Assembly: GCF_005862305.2 (NCBI RefSeq)
Contig: NZ_CP054021.1
Span: 2,932,501-2,996,500, forward strand
DNA: 64,000 nucleotides
From: Rhizobium indicum
GTDB taxonomy: Bacteria; Pseudomonadota; Alphaproteobacteria; Rhizobiales; Rhizobiaceae
Direction of reading: 5' to 3'
Both the position numbers and the translations under genes were made by a program. The notes below the pieces were generated by a model that was given only the letters and a program-made list of their open reading frames with translations, was not told the origin of the DNA and made no database searches. Below, one piece after another: positions 54,227 to 63,050 of this stretch (its first letter is position 1; each line of letters begins with the position of its first letter).

Positions 54227-55417
54227 TCAGCGTTTTCCGCGAACTGCCAGAACCGCTTCTGCAAAGGTGTCGATCTGGCTGGCCCGCAGCCCGGCGACAT
54301 TGATGCGTCCGTCCTCGACGATGTAGATGGCGTGGCGCTCGCGCAGCATCACGGCTTCACCGGGTGTCAGACCGATCAGCGAAAACATGCCTTTGTTCTT
54401 GGCGAGGAAATCGTAGTCGCTGCCATTGGTGAAACGCCGGAACGAGGCAGCAAGCCCCTGGCGCAGCGACAGAATGTTGGAGCGCATACCGTCCAGTTCG
54501 GCGCGCCAGTCGGCCGCGAGTGCCGGGTCTTCCAACACGGTGCGAACGATAGCCGAGCCATGATCCGGCGGCATCGAATAGACGAGACGAGCTCGCACCG
54601 TGAGTTGCGCCTTGGTTGCATCCGCCCGATCCGCGTTGGCGGCGAGAATGAATGCCGCACCTGTACGCTCGCGATAGATTCCGAAATTCTTCGAGCATGA
54701 CGCGGAGACGAGCATTTCCGGAACCATGCCGGCGAGCAGCCGTACCACGAAGGCATCGTCCTCGAGACCCTCACCAAACCCCTGATAAGCGATATCGACC
54801 AGCGGAACGAGCCCGCGCTCGGCGATGATCTCCGCCAGCGTCTGCCATTGCGAAGGGCTCGGGTCGGCGCCCGTCGGATTGTGGCAGCAGCCGTGCAGCA
54901 ACACGACATCGCCCCGCTCCGACCGTGAGAAATGATCGAGCAGGGCGTCGAAATCCACCTCACCTGTTCGGCTGTCGAGGTACGGGTAAGTGACGACCCG
55001 AAGCCCGTTGTCTTCGAGGATCGACACATGGTTCACCCAAGTCGGATCGGGCACATGGACCGCAGTACCCGGGCGCGCGAGGGAGATCAGGCCGGCGAGC
55101 ACCGTCAAGGCGCCTGCTCCGCCCGGCGTCTGGATGCCGCGAATTCGCTCCCACGGCGCGGCCTCGCCGAAGACAAGCCTGCCGATGAGATCGCAAAAAA
55201 CAGGATCTCCGGCCGGGCCGACATAGGCTTTGGTCGTTTGCGCGGTATGGATTCGTTTTTCTGCCTCCCTCACCGCCCGCGGGATCGGCGTCGTACCGGA
55301 GGCGTCCCGGTAGACTCCGACGCCGAGATCGATCTTGTTCGAACGACTGTCCTGCCGGAAAATCGGCATCAACGACAGGATCTTGTCGGCTGGCGGCATT
55401 ATCAGATCATCGAACAT
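54227..55417 (-). CDS. Aspartate/aromatic aminotransferase (class I, TyrB/AspC type)
   Basis: This 396-residue PLP enzyme transfers the amino group of aromatic amino acids or aspartate to 2-oxoglutarate. The PLP lysine is in SCSKNFGIYRERTGA, NPTGADPSPSQW holds the Asn-Pro-Thr-Gly element, and KIDLGVGVYRDASGTTPIPRAV is the family N-terminus. In this operon it would work with the ammonia-lyase on the same amino-acid pool. It lies 83 bp downstream of the ammonia-lyase gene. Confidence 0.95.
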   Translation of the reverse strand: MFDDLIMPPADKILSLMPIFRQDSRSNKIDLGVGVYRDASGTTPIPRAVREAEKRIHTAQTTKAYVGPAGDPVFCDLIGRLVFGEAAPWERIRGIQTPGGAGALTVLAGLISLARPGTAVHVPDPTWVNHVSILEDNGLRVVTYPYLDSRTGEVDFDALLDHFSRSERGDVVLLHGCCHNPTGADPSPSQWQTLAEIIAERGLVPLVDIAYQGFGEGLEDDAFVVRLLAGMVPEMLVSASCSKNFGIYRERTGAAFILAANADRADATKAQLTVRARLVYSMPPDHGSAIVRTVLEDPALAADWRAELDGMRSNILSLRQGLAASFRRFTNGSDYDFLAKNKGMFSLIGLTPGEAVMLRERHAIYIVEDGRINVAGLRASQIDTFAEAVLAVRGKR

Positions 55418-55500
55418 GGTTCTCTCCGGTCAGGGAATTGCAGGCGGCGATGAAATGCCGGCGCCTCATGATGCGGCCGCAGCCCAAATCAGCCGACCGC

Positions 55501-57114
55501 CTATTTCAGCGCGCCGATCTTGTTCTCGATGGCCTCGAGAAATGCGCCGGACCGCACGATCTCGAGAGCCGGTGTGGTCTGCTTGGGCATGTAGCTGTCC
55601 TCCTGCTGGAACGGGATCGCGTCGCGAAGCGCGTCATAGAGCACCTGGCTGCCGGTTCCGAGCTTGTAGCCGCCGAGCGCCTCTTCGGTCAGGAAGATGG
55701 CGCGGGCCGCAAGCAGGCATTCGACACCAAGGATCTTCGGCATGTTGTCGACCACCTGGCGCGTCTTGCGGCATGCCCATGTCGCCATCGAAACATGGTC
55801 TTCCTGGCTGCTCTTGGTCGGGATGGTATCGGCAACGGCGGGGAAAGCCAGCGTCTTGTTTTCCGATGCGACGGACGCCGCAGCCGTCGAGATGATGCCA
55901 TAGCCGTAATTCAGGCCAATCGGCTTGCCGGCAAGGTTCGGCGGCAGGCCGTAGTTCAACGTCGTGTCGCAGAGCGAGAACAGGCGTCGCTCGGAAATAT
56001 TGCCGATTTCCACCAAAGCGATCGTCAGGATGTCCATGGCAAAAGCGATGGGTTCGCAATGAAAATTGCCGCCGGACAGGAATTCCAGCGCGCCGAGTTC
56101 GTTCCAGAAGACGAGCGGATTATCGGTCGCGGCGTTGAGCTCGCGCGTGATCAACTCCTTGGCGTGCTCCAACTGGTCGCGGCAGCTTCCATGCACCTGC
56201 GGTAGGCAACGGAAGGAATACTGATCCTGGATCCGGGCGGTGTGTTTCGGATGCAGGATATCGTCCTCGAGGCGTACCGCACGTGCTGCCTCGGTCGTGC
56301 GACGGCTGCCCTCGATAATGCGACGAATATTTTCCGCAGTCGCGATCTGCCCGGGCTGCTTGCGCACGAGATGAATGCGGGGATCGAATGCCGCCTGCTC
56401 GCCGCGGATCGCCTCCAGACTGAGCGCGCCGGCCGCATCGGCGGTCTTCATCAGCATCTCGGCGTCGTGGAGGTTGAGAACCGCCATGGCCGCGCAGAGG
56501 CTGTTGCCATTGATGAGGGCAAGGCAGTCCTTCGCCTTGAGATCGAAAGCAATCGGGGAGATGCCGGCCTTTTCCAGAGCCTGCGGCGCTGGCATGCGTT
56601 CGCCCTGGTAATAGGCTTCCGCCTCCTCATAGCCGATCAGCACCGAAACCATGTGGGCGAGCGGCGCCAGATCGCCAGACGCGCCGACCGATCCCTGGAT
56701 CGGCACCACAGGGTGAACGCCGCGGTTCAGCATCTCAACGAGACGATCGACCACCTCGATCCGCAGGCCGGAAACCCCGAGGCAGAAGGCGTTGATGCGG
56801 ACGGCCATCATGGCGCGGACGATTTCTTCCGACGCCGGCTCTCCGATGCCGGAGCAATGAGAGAGCACGATATTGCGCTGGAAGCGGTCATTATCGGCCT
56901 GGTTGATGGCATAATCCTTGAGCTTGCCGACGCCGGTGTTGAAACCGTAGGTTGGCGGCGCGTTTTCGGTCAGCCAGTTTTCCTCGATATAGTTTCTCAC
57001 CTTGATGATTTCGGCGCGCGCCGCATCGGCGAGCGCTACCTTGGCACCCTGGCGCGCGATGCGAACGGTATCTTTGATCGTCAGGCTGTCACCGTCTAGA
57101 ATTATGGCGTTCAT
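55501..57114 (-). CDS. Histidine/aromatic amino-acid ammonia-lyase
   Basis: This 537-residue enzyme eliminates ammonia from histidine or another aromatic amino acid by an MIO cofactor, formed from Ala145-Ser146-Gly147 (GSVGASGDLAPLAHM). The catalytic Tyr56 is in PPTYGFNTGVG. The selectivity region NIVLSHCSGIGEP has the Ser-His pair typical of histidases rather than the His of tyrosine lyases, so histidine ammonia-lyase (hutH-like) is favoured. No urocanase or imidazolonepropionase gene is near. The start overlaps the stop of the amidohydrolase stub. Confidence 0.93.
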   Translation of the reverse strand: MNAIILDGDSLTIKDTVRIARQGAKVALADAARAEIIKVRNYIEENWLTENAPPTYGFNTGVGKLKDYAINQADNDRFQRNIVLSHCSGIGEPASEEIVRAMMAVRINAFCLGVSGLRIEVVDRLVEMLNRGVHPVVPIQGSVGASGDLAPLAHMVSVLIGYEEAEAYYQGERMPAPQALEKAGISPIAFDLKAKDCLALINGNSLCAAMAVLNLHDAEMLMKTADAAGALSLEAIRGEQAAFDPRIHLVRKQPGQIATAENIRRIIEGSRRTTEAARAVRLEDDILHPKHTARIQDQYSFRCLPQVHGSCRDQLEHAKELITRELNAATDNPLVFWNELGALEFLSGGNFHCEPIAFAMDILTIALVEIGNISERRLFSLCDTTLNYGLPPNLAGKPIGLNYGYGIISTAAASVASENKTLAFPAVADTIPTKSSQEDHVSMATWACRKTRQVVDNMPKILGVECLLAARAIFLTEEALGGYKLGTGSQVLYDALRDAIPFQQEDSYMPKQTTPALEIVRSGAFLEAIENKIGALK

Positions 57115-57293
57115 CTCGATGTCCTTGAAGCTCGATAAGTGTGAGAAAGTAACTGCCGAAATCGAACACGCGCGCCGGGAGCGCAGCCTGTCTCGATCGC
57201 AGCGGCAATGCCATCAGTGACGGCGACGTAGTTTTCCGCGACACCTTCTTCGGTGACGATGGTTCCTGTCATGACGGCGTCGAAATCGCTCAT
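57111..57293 (-). pseudogene. Amidohydrolase N-terminal stub
   Basis: The first 42 codons read like the N-terminal strand of a dihydroorotase/hydantoinase-type amidohydrolase (DFDAVMTGTIVTEEG, VTDGIAAAIETG). The following 18 are unrelated and end in a TGA that overlaps the ATG of the ammonia-lyase gene. The barrel with all metal ligands is missing, so this is probably a remnant of a deleted gene rather than a real small protein. The short reading frame still couples translation of its neighbours. Confidence 0.65.
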
Positions 57294-57308
57294 GATGTCT
57301 TCAGACCC

Positions 57309-57887
57309 TCAGTGCGCATGATGGGGAAAGCCGTGGCACACGGCTTTGGCAGCGTCTCGTAGCTGTCCGACCAACGTCCCTGCTTCGGGTTCCGGCATGG
57401 AAATCGTTTCGAGATAACGGGCTGCCAGCCCGCTTGGCCCTTCGAGCGAGAGAAAGTCGTCGGCCAGGCGCCGGACCTGCAACCGTTCCGCCTCCAGCTC
57501 CGCTGCCTTGATCTTTTCGTAAAATTCAATCTCTGCCACCTTCCTGCGGCCTTGACGCAGGGTTAGCCGAAGATGCCGCAACGGCAGGACGAAAAGCGAG
57601 CGCCATTCGCCGGCACGTTCCAGAAGCTGCTGCATCTCGCCGTCATCCGCGCCGTGTCCGTCACTATCCGCAAGAGCGAAGAACAGCAGGGACGGCACGT
57701 CCACCGCATGACTGTTCTGGGCTTCGAGGCACCAGGACGCGATGCCGGGCTCGCCGTAGAGCCGGACCATGACATCGAACACATTGGCACAGAAAGCAGC
57801 GCGCCTCGCAGCTCCGGTATCCTGTTCCGAGCACGCGTTGCCGCTTGCCAGCCTTTTTTCTTCGAATGCATCAGGGGCTTTTTCCAT
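57309..57887 (-). CDS. TIGR02444/DUF2390 family protein
   Basis: This 192-residue protein of unknown function has the block VRLYGEPGIASWCLEAQNSH, near residue 40, of the TIGR02444 family, which has no assigned biochemical role. The rest is charged and helical. The ATG at 57887 overlaps the ABC ATPase stop as TGATG, so translation is coupled. A regulatory or membrane-associated role in the operon is possible, but nothing in the sequence proves it. Confidence 0.8.
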   Translation of the reverse strand: MEKAPDAFEEKRLASGNACSEQDTGAARRAAFCANVFDVMVRLYGEPGIASWCLEAQNSHAVDVPSLLFFALADSDGHGADDGEMQQLLERAGEWRSLFVLPLRHLRLTLRQGRRKVAEIEFYEKIKAAELEAERLQVRRLADDFLSLEGPSGLAARYLETISMPEPEAGTLVGQLRDAAKAVCHGFPHHAH

Positions 57888-58954
57888 CACGCTTGTTCCG
57901 CCGTCTTCATTCCGGGCGCCGGCTCGTCGTGAGGGAAATGACAGGCCGCGAATTGGCCGTAGGGCATCGCCGCAAGCTTCGGTTCCTGCGCTGCACAGAC
58001 CGCCTGAGCGCGTGGGCAACGCAGGCGGAACCGGCATCCGGACGGCGGCGCGCTCCGCGACAAGGCCTGCGTCGGCGTTGCGCTAGGCACGATTTTCCGG
58101 CTGGCATCGGGAACCGGGACTGCTTCCAGCAGCATGCGGGTATAGGGATGCGCCGGACGCTGATAGATGGCATCGCCGGTTCCGATCTCGACGATCCTGC
58201 CCATGTAGAGGACGGCGACCCTGTCGCTGACATTGCGCACGACGGCGAGATCGTGGGAAATGAAGATCAGCGCCAGGTTACGCTTCTGGCGGATATCCTG
58301 CAGAAGATTGATCACATGCGCCTGCACCGACACATCAAGAGATGCAACCGGCTCGTCGCAGACGATCAGCTCCGGCCCAACGGCGAGCGCCCGCGCGATC
58401 GCAATGCGTTGGCACTGGCCGCCGGAAAACTGATGCGGCCTGCGGCCCTCCACCATCGTCCGGCTCATGCCGACATCGTTGAGCGCACGATCGACCCTTT
58501 CCAGTCTTTCCGCTTTGCGGATGCCCTGGATCTCGAGGCCTTCTCCGACGATATCCTGCACCTTGCGGCGCGGATTGAAGGAAGAAATCGGGTCCTGGAA
58601 GATCATCTGCAGCTTGCTGCGGATGGCGCGAAGATCGGAAGCAGACAGGTCGGCAAGATTCAGGCCGTCATATTCGACGTGGCCGTCGATACGCGTGTCC
58701 GCCTTCGGCAGAAGCTTCAGGAGGGCACGGCCGATGGTCGTCTTGCCGCTGCCCGACTCTCCGACGAGACCGAGCGTTTCCCCAGGAGCCACGTCGAAGG
58801 AGACGCCGTCGACCGCAACAAAGATCTTGCCGCCGCGCCGGTATCTGACCGAGAGATCGCGTACCTTCAAAAGCGCGTCGTCGCGCAGGAAAGCAGCGAA
58901 GGCATGCGGCGCGGCACCTGTATCGACGGCCTGGCCGGAAGCCTCGTCATTCAT
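57887..58954 (-). CDS. Dipeptide/oligopeptide ABC transporter ATP-binding protein, DppF type
   Basis: This 355-residue ATPase has Walker A GESGSGKTT, Q-loop MIFQDPISSFNPRRK, the signature FSGGQCQRIAIARAL, Walker B LIVCDEPVASLD and the C-terminal oligopeptide domain with the CRFRLRCPRA cysteines. The start at 58954 overlaps the DppD stop by four bases. It is the second ATPase of the transporter. Confidence 0.95.
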   Translation of the reverse strand: MNDEASGQAVDTGAAPHAFAAFLRDDALLKVRDLSVRYRRGGKIFVAVDGVSFDVAPGETLGLVGESGSGKTTIGRALLKLLPKADTRIDGHVEYDGLNLADLSASDLRAIRSKLQMIFQDPISSFNPRRKVQDIVGEGLEIQGIRKAERLERVDRALNDVGMSRTMVEGRRPHQFSGGQCQRIAIARALAVGPELIVCDEPVASLDVSVQAHVINLLQDIRQKRNLALIFISHDLAVVRNVSDRVAVLYMGRIVEIGTGDAIYQRPAHPYTRMLLEAVPVPDASRKIVPSATPTQALSRSAPPSGCRFRLRCPRAQAVCAAQEPKLAAMPYGQFAACHFPHDEPAPGMKTAEQA

Positions 58955-59982
58955 GACAATGCCCTCCTTTCGACCGCAGTGTCGGCTGCATCGCCGGTTT
59001 GAACAGGCACATAGCAGGCGAAGCGGTGCTTGCCGTCCGCACTGGTGGTCATCGGCGGCATCGAGACATGGCAGCGGGCCTCGGCGGCGGGACAGCGCGG
59101 TGCGAACGGGCATCCCGGCGCGGGGTTGGCAAGATCGGGCGGACGGCCCGGGATCGTGCGCAGTTTCGTATGAGCCGGCTGGTCCATGCGCGGCATCGCC
59201 GAAAGCAGAGCCTCGGTATAGCGATGGCGCGGATGGGAAAAGACGGTGTCCGTCGGTCCGTATTCCACGACATGCCCGCCATAGAGCACGAGGATGTCGT
59301 CGGTGCGTCCCGCGACGATGCCCAGATTGTGCGTGACCAGGATCATCGACATCTGCCGCTGCTGCTGGATAACCTGCAGCAGATCGAGAATTTCCTTCTG
59401 AACCGTCACATCCAGCGCGGTCGTCGCCTCGTCGGCGATCAGCAGATCCGGCTGGCAGGCAAGTGCCGTGGCGATCATGATCCTCTGCTTCATGCCGCCC
59501 GAAAACTGATGCGGATAATGCCCGTAACATTCCGCCGCATCGGGAATGCCGACGCTTGCCAGCAGTTCGATCGCGAGCGCCTTCGCCTGCGCCTTTCCAA
59601 GCCGCAGATGGAAGCGGCTTGCCTCTTCGATCTGCCGCCCCACCCGCACGAACGGATTGAGGGATGTCATCGGGTTCTGGAAAACCATCCCGAACTTGCG
59701 GCCGAGAAAGGCGCGGCGTTTCGTCTCGTTAAGCGTCGAAAGATCGGTCCCGTCGGCGAGGATGCGACCGCTGGTTTTCATGCCCTCCGGCGCAATGCCC
59801 ATGATCGTCTTGACCAGCATGGATTTGCCCGCGCCGGATTCTCCGACGATGCCGAGCGTCGTGCGCGGCGGGATGCTGAAGCTGACGTCGTGCAGTACGC
59901 GGATCGGCCCGAACGGCGACCAGAAATGACAGGAGAGCTCGTGACAATCGAGGACCCGGGTGGTGTTCGCTGCCTCATTCAT
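58951..59982 (-). CDS. Dipeptide/oligopeptide ABC transporter ATP-binding protein, DppD type
   Basis: This 343-residue ATPase has Walker [26 protein letters not shown], the signature [15 protein letters not shown], Walker [13 protein letters not shown] and a C-terminal oligopeptide domain with Cys-rich GCPFAPRCP. It pairs with DppF. It follows the DppC gene directly, one base after its stop. Confidence 0.95.
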   Translation of the reverse strand: MNEAANTTRVLDCHELSCHFWSPFGPIRVLHDVSFSIPPRTTLGIVGESGAGKSMLVKTIMGIAPEGMKTSGRILADGTDLSTLNETKRRAFLGRKFGMVFQNPMTSLNPFVRVGRQIEEASRFHLRLGKAQAKALAIELLASVGIPDAAECYGHYPHQFSGGMKQRIMIATALACQPDLLIADEATTALDVTVQKEILDLLQVIQQQRQMSMILVTHNLGIVAGRTDDILVLYGGHVVEYGPTDTVFSHPRHRYTEALLSAMPRMDQPAHTKLRTIPGRPPDLANPAPGCPFAPRCPAAEARCHVSMPPMTTSADGKHRFACYVPVQTGDAADTAVERRALS

Positions 59983-59983
59983 A

Positions 59984-60907
59984 TCAGAGTTCCCTGCCGC
60001 GATGGTTCATGCGACGGGCCAGACAATCCCCGACCGTATTGAGCGAATAGACCGTCAGCACGATGGCGACGATCGGTCCGAAGATCAGCAGTGGAAAGCG
60101 GCTGAGCAGGTCGGTCGAGCTGGCGATCATCCCGCCCCAGCTCGGCGCCGGCGCCGGAATGCCGTAACCAAGAAAGCTCAGCGACCCCTCCGTGATGATC
60201 AGCCCTGCCATCAGCGGCGGAACGATGGCCGTCAGCGCCGGAACGAGATTGGGCAGGATCTCGCGCAGCAGAAGCCGCATGTCCGATGCGCCCATGGCAC
60301 GTGCTGCCAACACGTAATCACGGTCGTTCTGGGCAATCACGCCGCCTTTGGCGATGCGTGCATAGGTTCCGATGTCGAGCAGGCCAAGCGCCAGCATCAT
60401 CGTGAAAACCGAATTTCCGGTCACCGATATCAACGCCAATATGACGAGGATCGGCGGAAGGGACGCCATGGAATTGGCATAGAGATCAACGATCCGCTCG
60501 ACCGGGCCGCGATAGAAGCCGGCCAGCATTCCGAGGATCATGCCGATCACCAGCGAGATCAACGTCGCAACCGAAACGATGGCGAGCGTCGTTCGCGCAC
60601 CGTAAAGCACGCGGGACACGATGCTGCGCCCGAGCGCATCGGTTCCGAACAGGCCGTTCAGGCTCCATTCCGGGCCTTGCGAGAAATCGCCATAGGGGAA
60701 GCTTGCCCGAACGAGACCCGGAATGAACTCCACGAAAACCGAGGAGACGATCAGGACCGCCAGGAACACGAAGGCGAACCATTCCATCGGATGGCCGCTC
60801 GGCATGCGGAAACGCGCGGTCTTCGGCATCGCGGCATTCAACGTCTCCGCCAATGCGACCGCTTCGCCGGGCACGAGGTCCGTTTGTGTTGGCTGGAGGC
60901 GGCTCAT
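59984..60907 (-). CDS. Dipeptide/oligopeptide ABC transporter permease, DppC type
   Basis: This 307-residue inner-membrane permease has an N-terminal helix followed by five core helices, and FGTDALGRSIVSRVLYGART and EILPNLVPALTAIVPPLMAGLIITEGSLSFLG are the signature regions. The ATG at 60907 overlaps the DppB stop by four bases. The frame is open well upstream but the earlier part lies inside DppB. Confidence 0.94.
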   Translation of the reverse strand: MSRLQPTQTDLVPGEAVALAETLNAAMPKTARFRMPSGHPMEWFAFVFLAVLIVSSVFVEFIPGLVRASFPYGDFSQGPEWSLNGLFGTDALGRSIVSRVLYGARTTLAIVSVATLISLVIGMILGMLAGFYRGPVERIVDLYANSMASLPPILVILALISVTGNSVFTMMLALGLLDIGTYARIAKGGVIAQNDRDYVLAARAMGASDMRLLLREILPNLVPALTAIVPPLMAGLIITEGSLSFLGYGIPAPAPSWGGMIASSTDLLSRFPLLIFGPIVAIVLTVYSLNTVGDCLARRMNHRGREL

Positions 60908-61899
60908 GACACGTCCACCCGCGGATCGATAAGCGCGTAACCGAGATCGACCAGGATGAAGATCACGACGAAGATCACCACCGTCAGCGACAGAATGGCC
61001 TGCATGACGGGCAGGTCGTGGCTGCTGACCGCATTGAGAACGGTCCAGCCGATGCCGGGCACCGCGAAATAGCTCTCGACGATGAAGGAACCGCCGAGCA
61101 GATAGGTCATCGACAGGCCCATCACCGTCAGCACCTGGGGAGAGGCCGGGCGCAGCACGTGGCGCATCAGGATATAGCGCGTCGGCAGGCCCTTGGCCCT
61201 GGCAACGAGGACATAGTCCTCCTGGAGGATCGCGACGAATTCGCTGCGGCTCACCCTGTAGAAATAGGCTGCCTGGTGCACGCTGAGGCACATCACCGGC
61301 AAGGCGACGTAATAGAGATTGCCGATCGGATCGTCGCTGAAGGTGACCCAGCCGGTCGCCGGCAGCCAGCGCAGCACGATTGCGAAGACGAAGCCGAGCA
61401 GAACCACGATGACGAAAGTCGGGATCGACAGCATGACCGAGGAGACCGCCCGCAGCACCGTATCGACGATGCCGCCCGACCGGCTGGCCGTATACATGGC
61501 GAGCGGCACGCCGATCAGGAGCGAGACGAACATCGCAAGCAGCGCAATCTCGAACGTCACCGCCGCCCGGTCGACCAGGAGTTTTGCCACGGACTGCTGG
61601 CTGAACATGGTCTGCCCGAGATCTCCCTGAAGAAGCCGCCCGAGCCAGCCGAGATAACGTTCCCAGACCGGCAGATCGTAACCGTAACGGCTGTTCAGCG
61701 CATCGATCTGCGCCTGCGTCGCGTTCTCTCCGAGGATCAGCTGCGCCGCCGACCCCGGCATCAGGCTCGACAGAGCCGTCGCCGAGAACGTCACCAGCAG
61801 GAAGACCGGAATGCCGGCCAGAAGCCGGACGCCAACCGCTTTCAGATAGGAGAGCTTGGCAATTCGCAACGATCGGACTCCGATTGTAAGGTGGAACAT
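60904..61899 (-). CDS. Dipeptide/oligopeptide ABC transporter permease, DppB type
   Basis: This inner-membrane permease of about 330 residues has the typical core: SRYGYDLPVWERYLGWL, VSRSEFVAILQEDYVLVARAKGLP and SFIVESYFAVPGIGWT. The ATG at 61899 is used, but a TTG at 61869 with GGAG eight bases upstream is just as likely. With DppC, DppD, DppF and the binding protein it forms a complete importer. Confidence 0.93.
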   Translation of the reverse strand: MFHLTIGVRSLRIAKLSYLKAVGVRLLAGIPVFLLVTFSATALSSLMPGSAAQLILGENATQAQIDALNSRYGYDLPVWERYLGWLGRLLQGDLGQTMFSQQSVAKLLVDRAAVTFEIALLAMFVSLLIGVPLAMYTASRSGGIVDTVLRAVSSVMLSIPTFVIVVLLGFVFAIVLRWLPATGWVTFSDDPIGNLYYVALPVMCLSVHQAAYFYRVSRSEFVAILQEDYVLVARAKGLPTRYILMRHVLRPASPQVLTVMGLSMTYLLGGSFIVESYFAVPGIGWTVLNAVSSHDLPVMQAILSLTVVIFVVIFILVDLGYALIDPRVDVS

Positions 61900-61966
61900 C
61901 CGATGCCGGACTGGACCGGCATCCGGATTTCGCAAAACGAGACGGCAGAGCGGCCGGTCTCCGGGA

Positions 61967-62905
61967 TCAGAGCGCCTTCCATCTGTCCTCGGCATCGAGC
62001 CAGCCGCTGTCCCGCTCCAGCGAGGCTTTCTGCTCGGCAGGCGTCATGCCGCCCATGCTATGCTCGTCCGCATAGCGTGTGCTGCGGTCCTTGAAGACAT
62101 GCCGACCGTAATCCATCATGCCATACATCGATCCCTTCTCGAGATAGTGCATGGTCACCAGGTTGAAGCCGAGCGCCTCGATTTCCTCAAGCCGCACGAA
62201 GGGCACGCCGTTGACGGTCGCGACATCGCCGAACATCTTCCAGCCGGGCAATTCCTTGGCCACCTTCCGGCATTCCTCCAGCGTGCGCAGGCCGTGCACA
62301 TAGGTCATTTCAGCACCGAGTGCTGCGGCGCGCACGCAGCGTTCGATAGCATCGTCCAACCCCTTTTCGAGCTTGGATTCGGTGCGGGCTATCACCACGC
62401 AATCGCTGCCTTGACAGGCTTCGATCGAGGCCTTGATCTTGGCGAGCCACAGTTCCTGCGAGACGACCTCATGCGGCACGTTGCCATCGACCTTGCCGGC
62501 CAGCGTCGCCGCCTCCATGGCGCGGCCGAACCGCGCATAGCCGCGTTCATTGGGCGTATCCTCGATCAGGATCGCTCCGGCGCCGGCTTTGGCGAGACGA
62601 TAACAGGTGCGGAAGGTCTGGACGACATCGCCGAAGCCGTCATCGGCATCGATGACCAGCGGCAAAGGCGAGTAGTCGGCGATGCGGTCGGTCGCGTAGA
62701 CCAGTTCCTCCTGATTGTGCAGGCCAAGATCCGGCACGCCGGACATGCTGAATCCGAGTGAGGCGCCGCTGAGCAGGATCGCCTCGAAGCCGGCCATTTC
62801 CGCCGCCTTTGCGGAGTAGCAATCCCAGACGCAGGGCGTGAACACCTGCTTGCGGGAAACCAGGTCCCGAAACTTCACCTTCTCGCGATTGCCGATCATC
62901 GTCAT
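61967..62905 (-). CDS. Isocitrate lyase/PEP mutase superfamily protein
   Basis: This 312-residue TIM-barrel protein of the isocitrate lyase/PEP mutase superfamily has LPLVIDADDGFGD for the metal-binding aspartates and CVVIARTESK in the barrel core. The usual KRCGH gating loop with the catalytic Cys is replaced by ERGYARFG, so it is not a standard isocitrate or methylisocitrate lyase; oxaloacetate decarboxylase-like or novel chemistry is possible. GGTGG precedes the ATG at 62905. It lies between the binding protein and permease genes of the operon. Confidence 0.85.
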   Translation of the reverse strand: MTMIGNREKVKFRDLVSRKQVFTPCVWDCYSAKAAEMAGFEAILLSGASLGFSMSGVPDLGLHNQEELVYATDRIADYSPLPLVIDADDGFGDVVQTFRTCYRLAKAGAGAILIEDTPNERGYARFGRAMEAATLAGKVDGNVPHEVVSQELWLAKIKASIEACQGSDCVVIARTESKLEKGLDDAIERCVRAAALGAEMTYVHGLRTLEECRKVAKELPGWKMFGDVATVNGVPFVRLEEIEALGFNLVTMHYLEKGSMYGMMDYGRHVFKDRSTRYADEHSMGGMTPAEQKASLERDSGWLDAEDRWKAL

Positions 62906-63050
62906 CCACCTTTTCCGATCGCCCCGCGTCGCAGGGCCCATTCTGTCGTCTTAACGTCTCTGGCGTGTACGGTCGTCCAGCCCATCGACCGGCCCTTCGC
63001 CGCCCGCCCGGATCTTCCGGGCGAGCCTGCGCGTCTTGATCCGGGACCTG

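Noticed and set aside
55438..57099. Plus-strand frames opposite the ammonia-lyase
   Set aside because: They are shadows of the ammonia-lyase, with charged repetitive composition and no ribosome-binding site.
61018..62094. 358-codon plus-strand frame opposite the DppB gene
   Set aside because: Its product is almost entirely His/Arg/Glu/Asp, a codon-shadow signature, and DppB is clear on the other strand.
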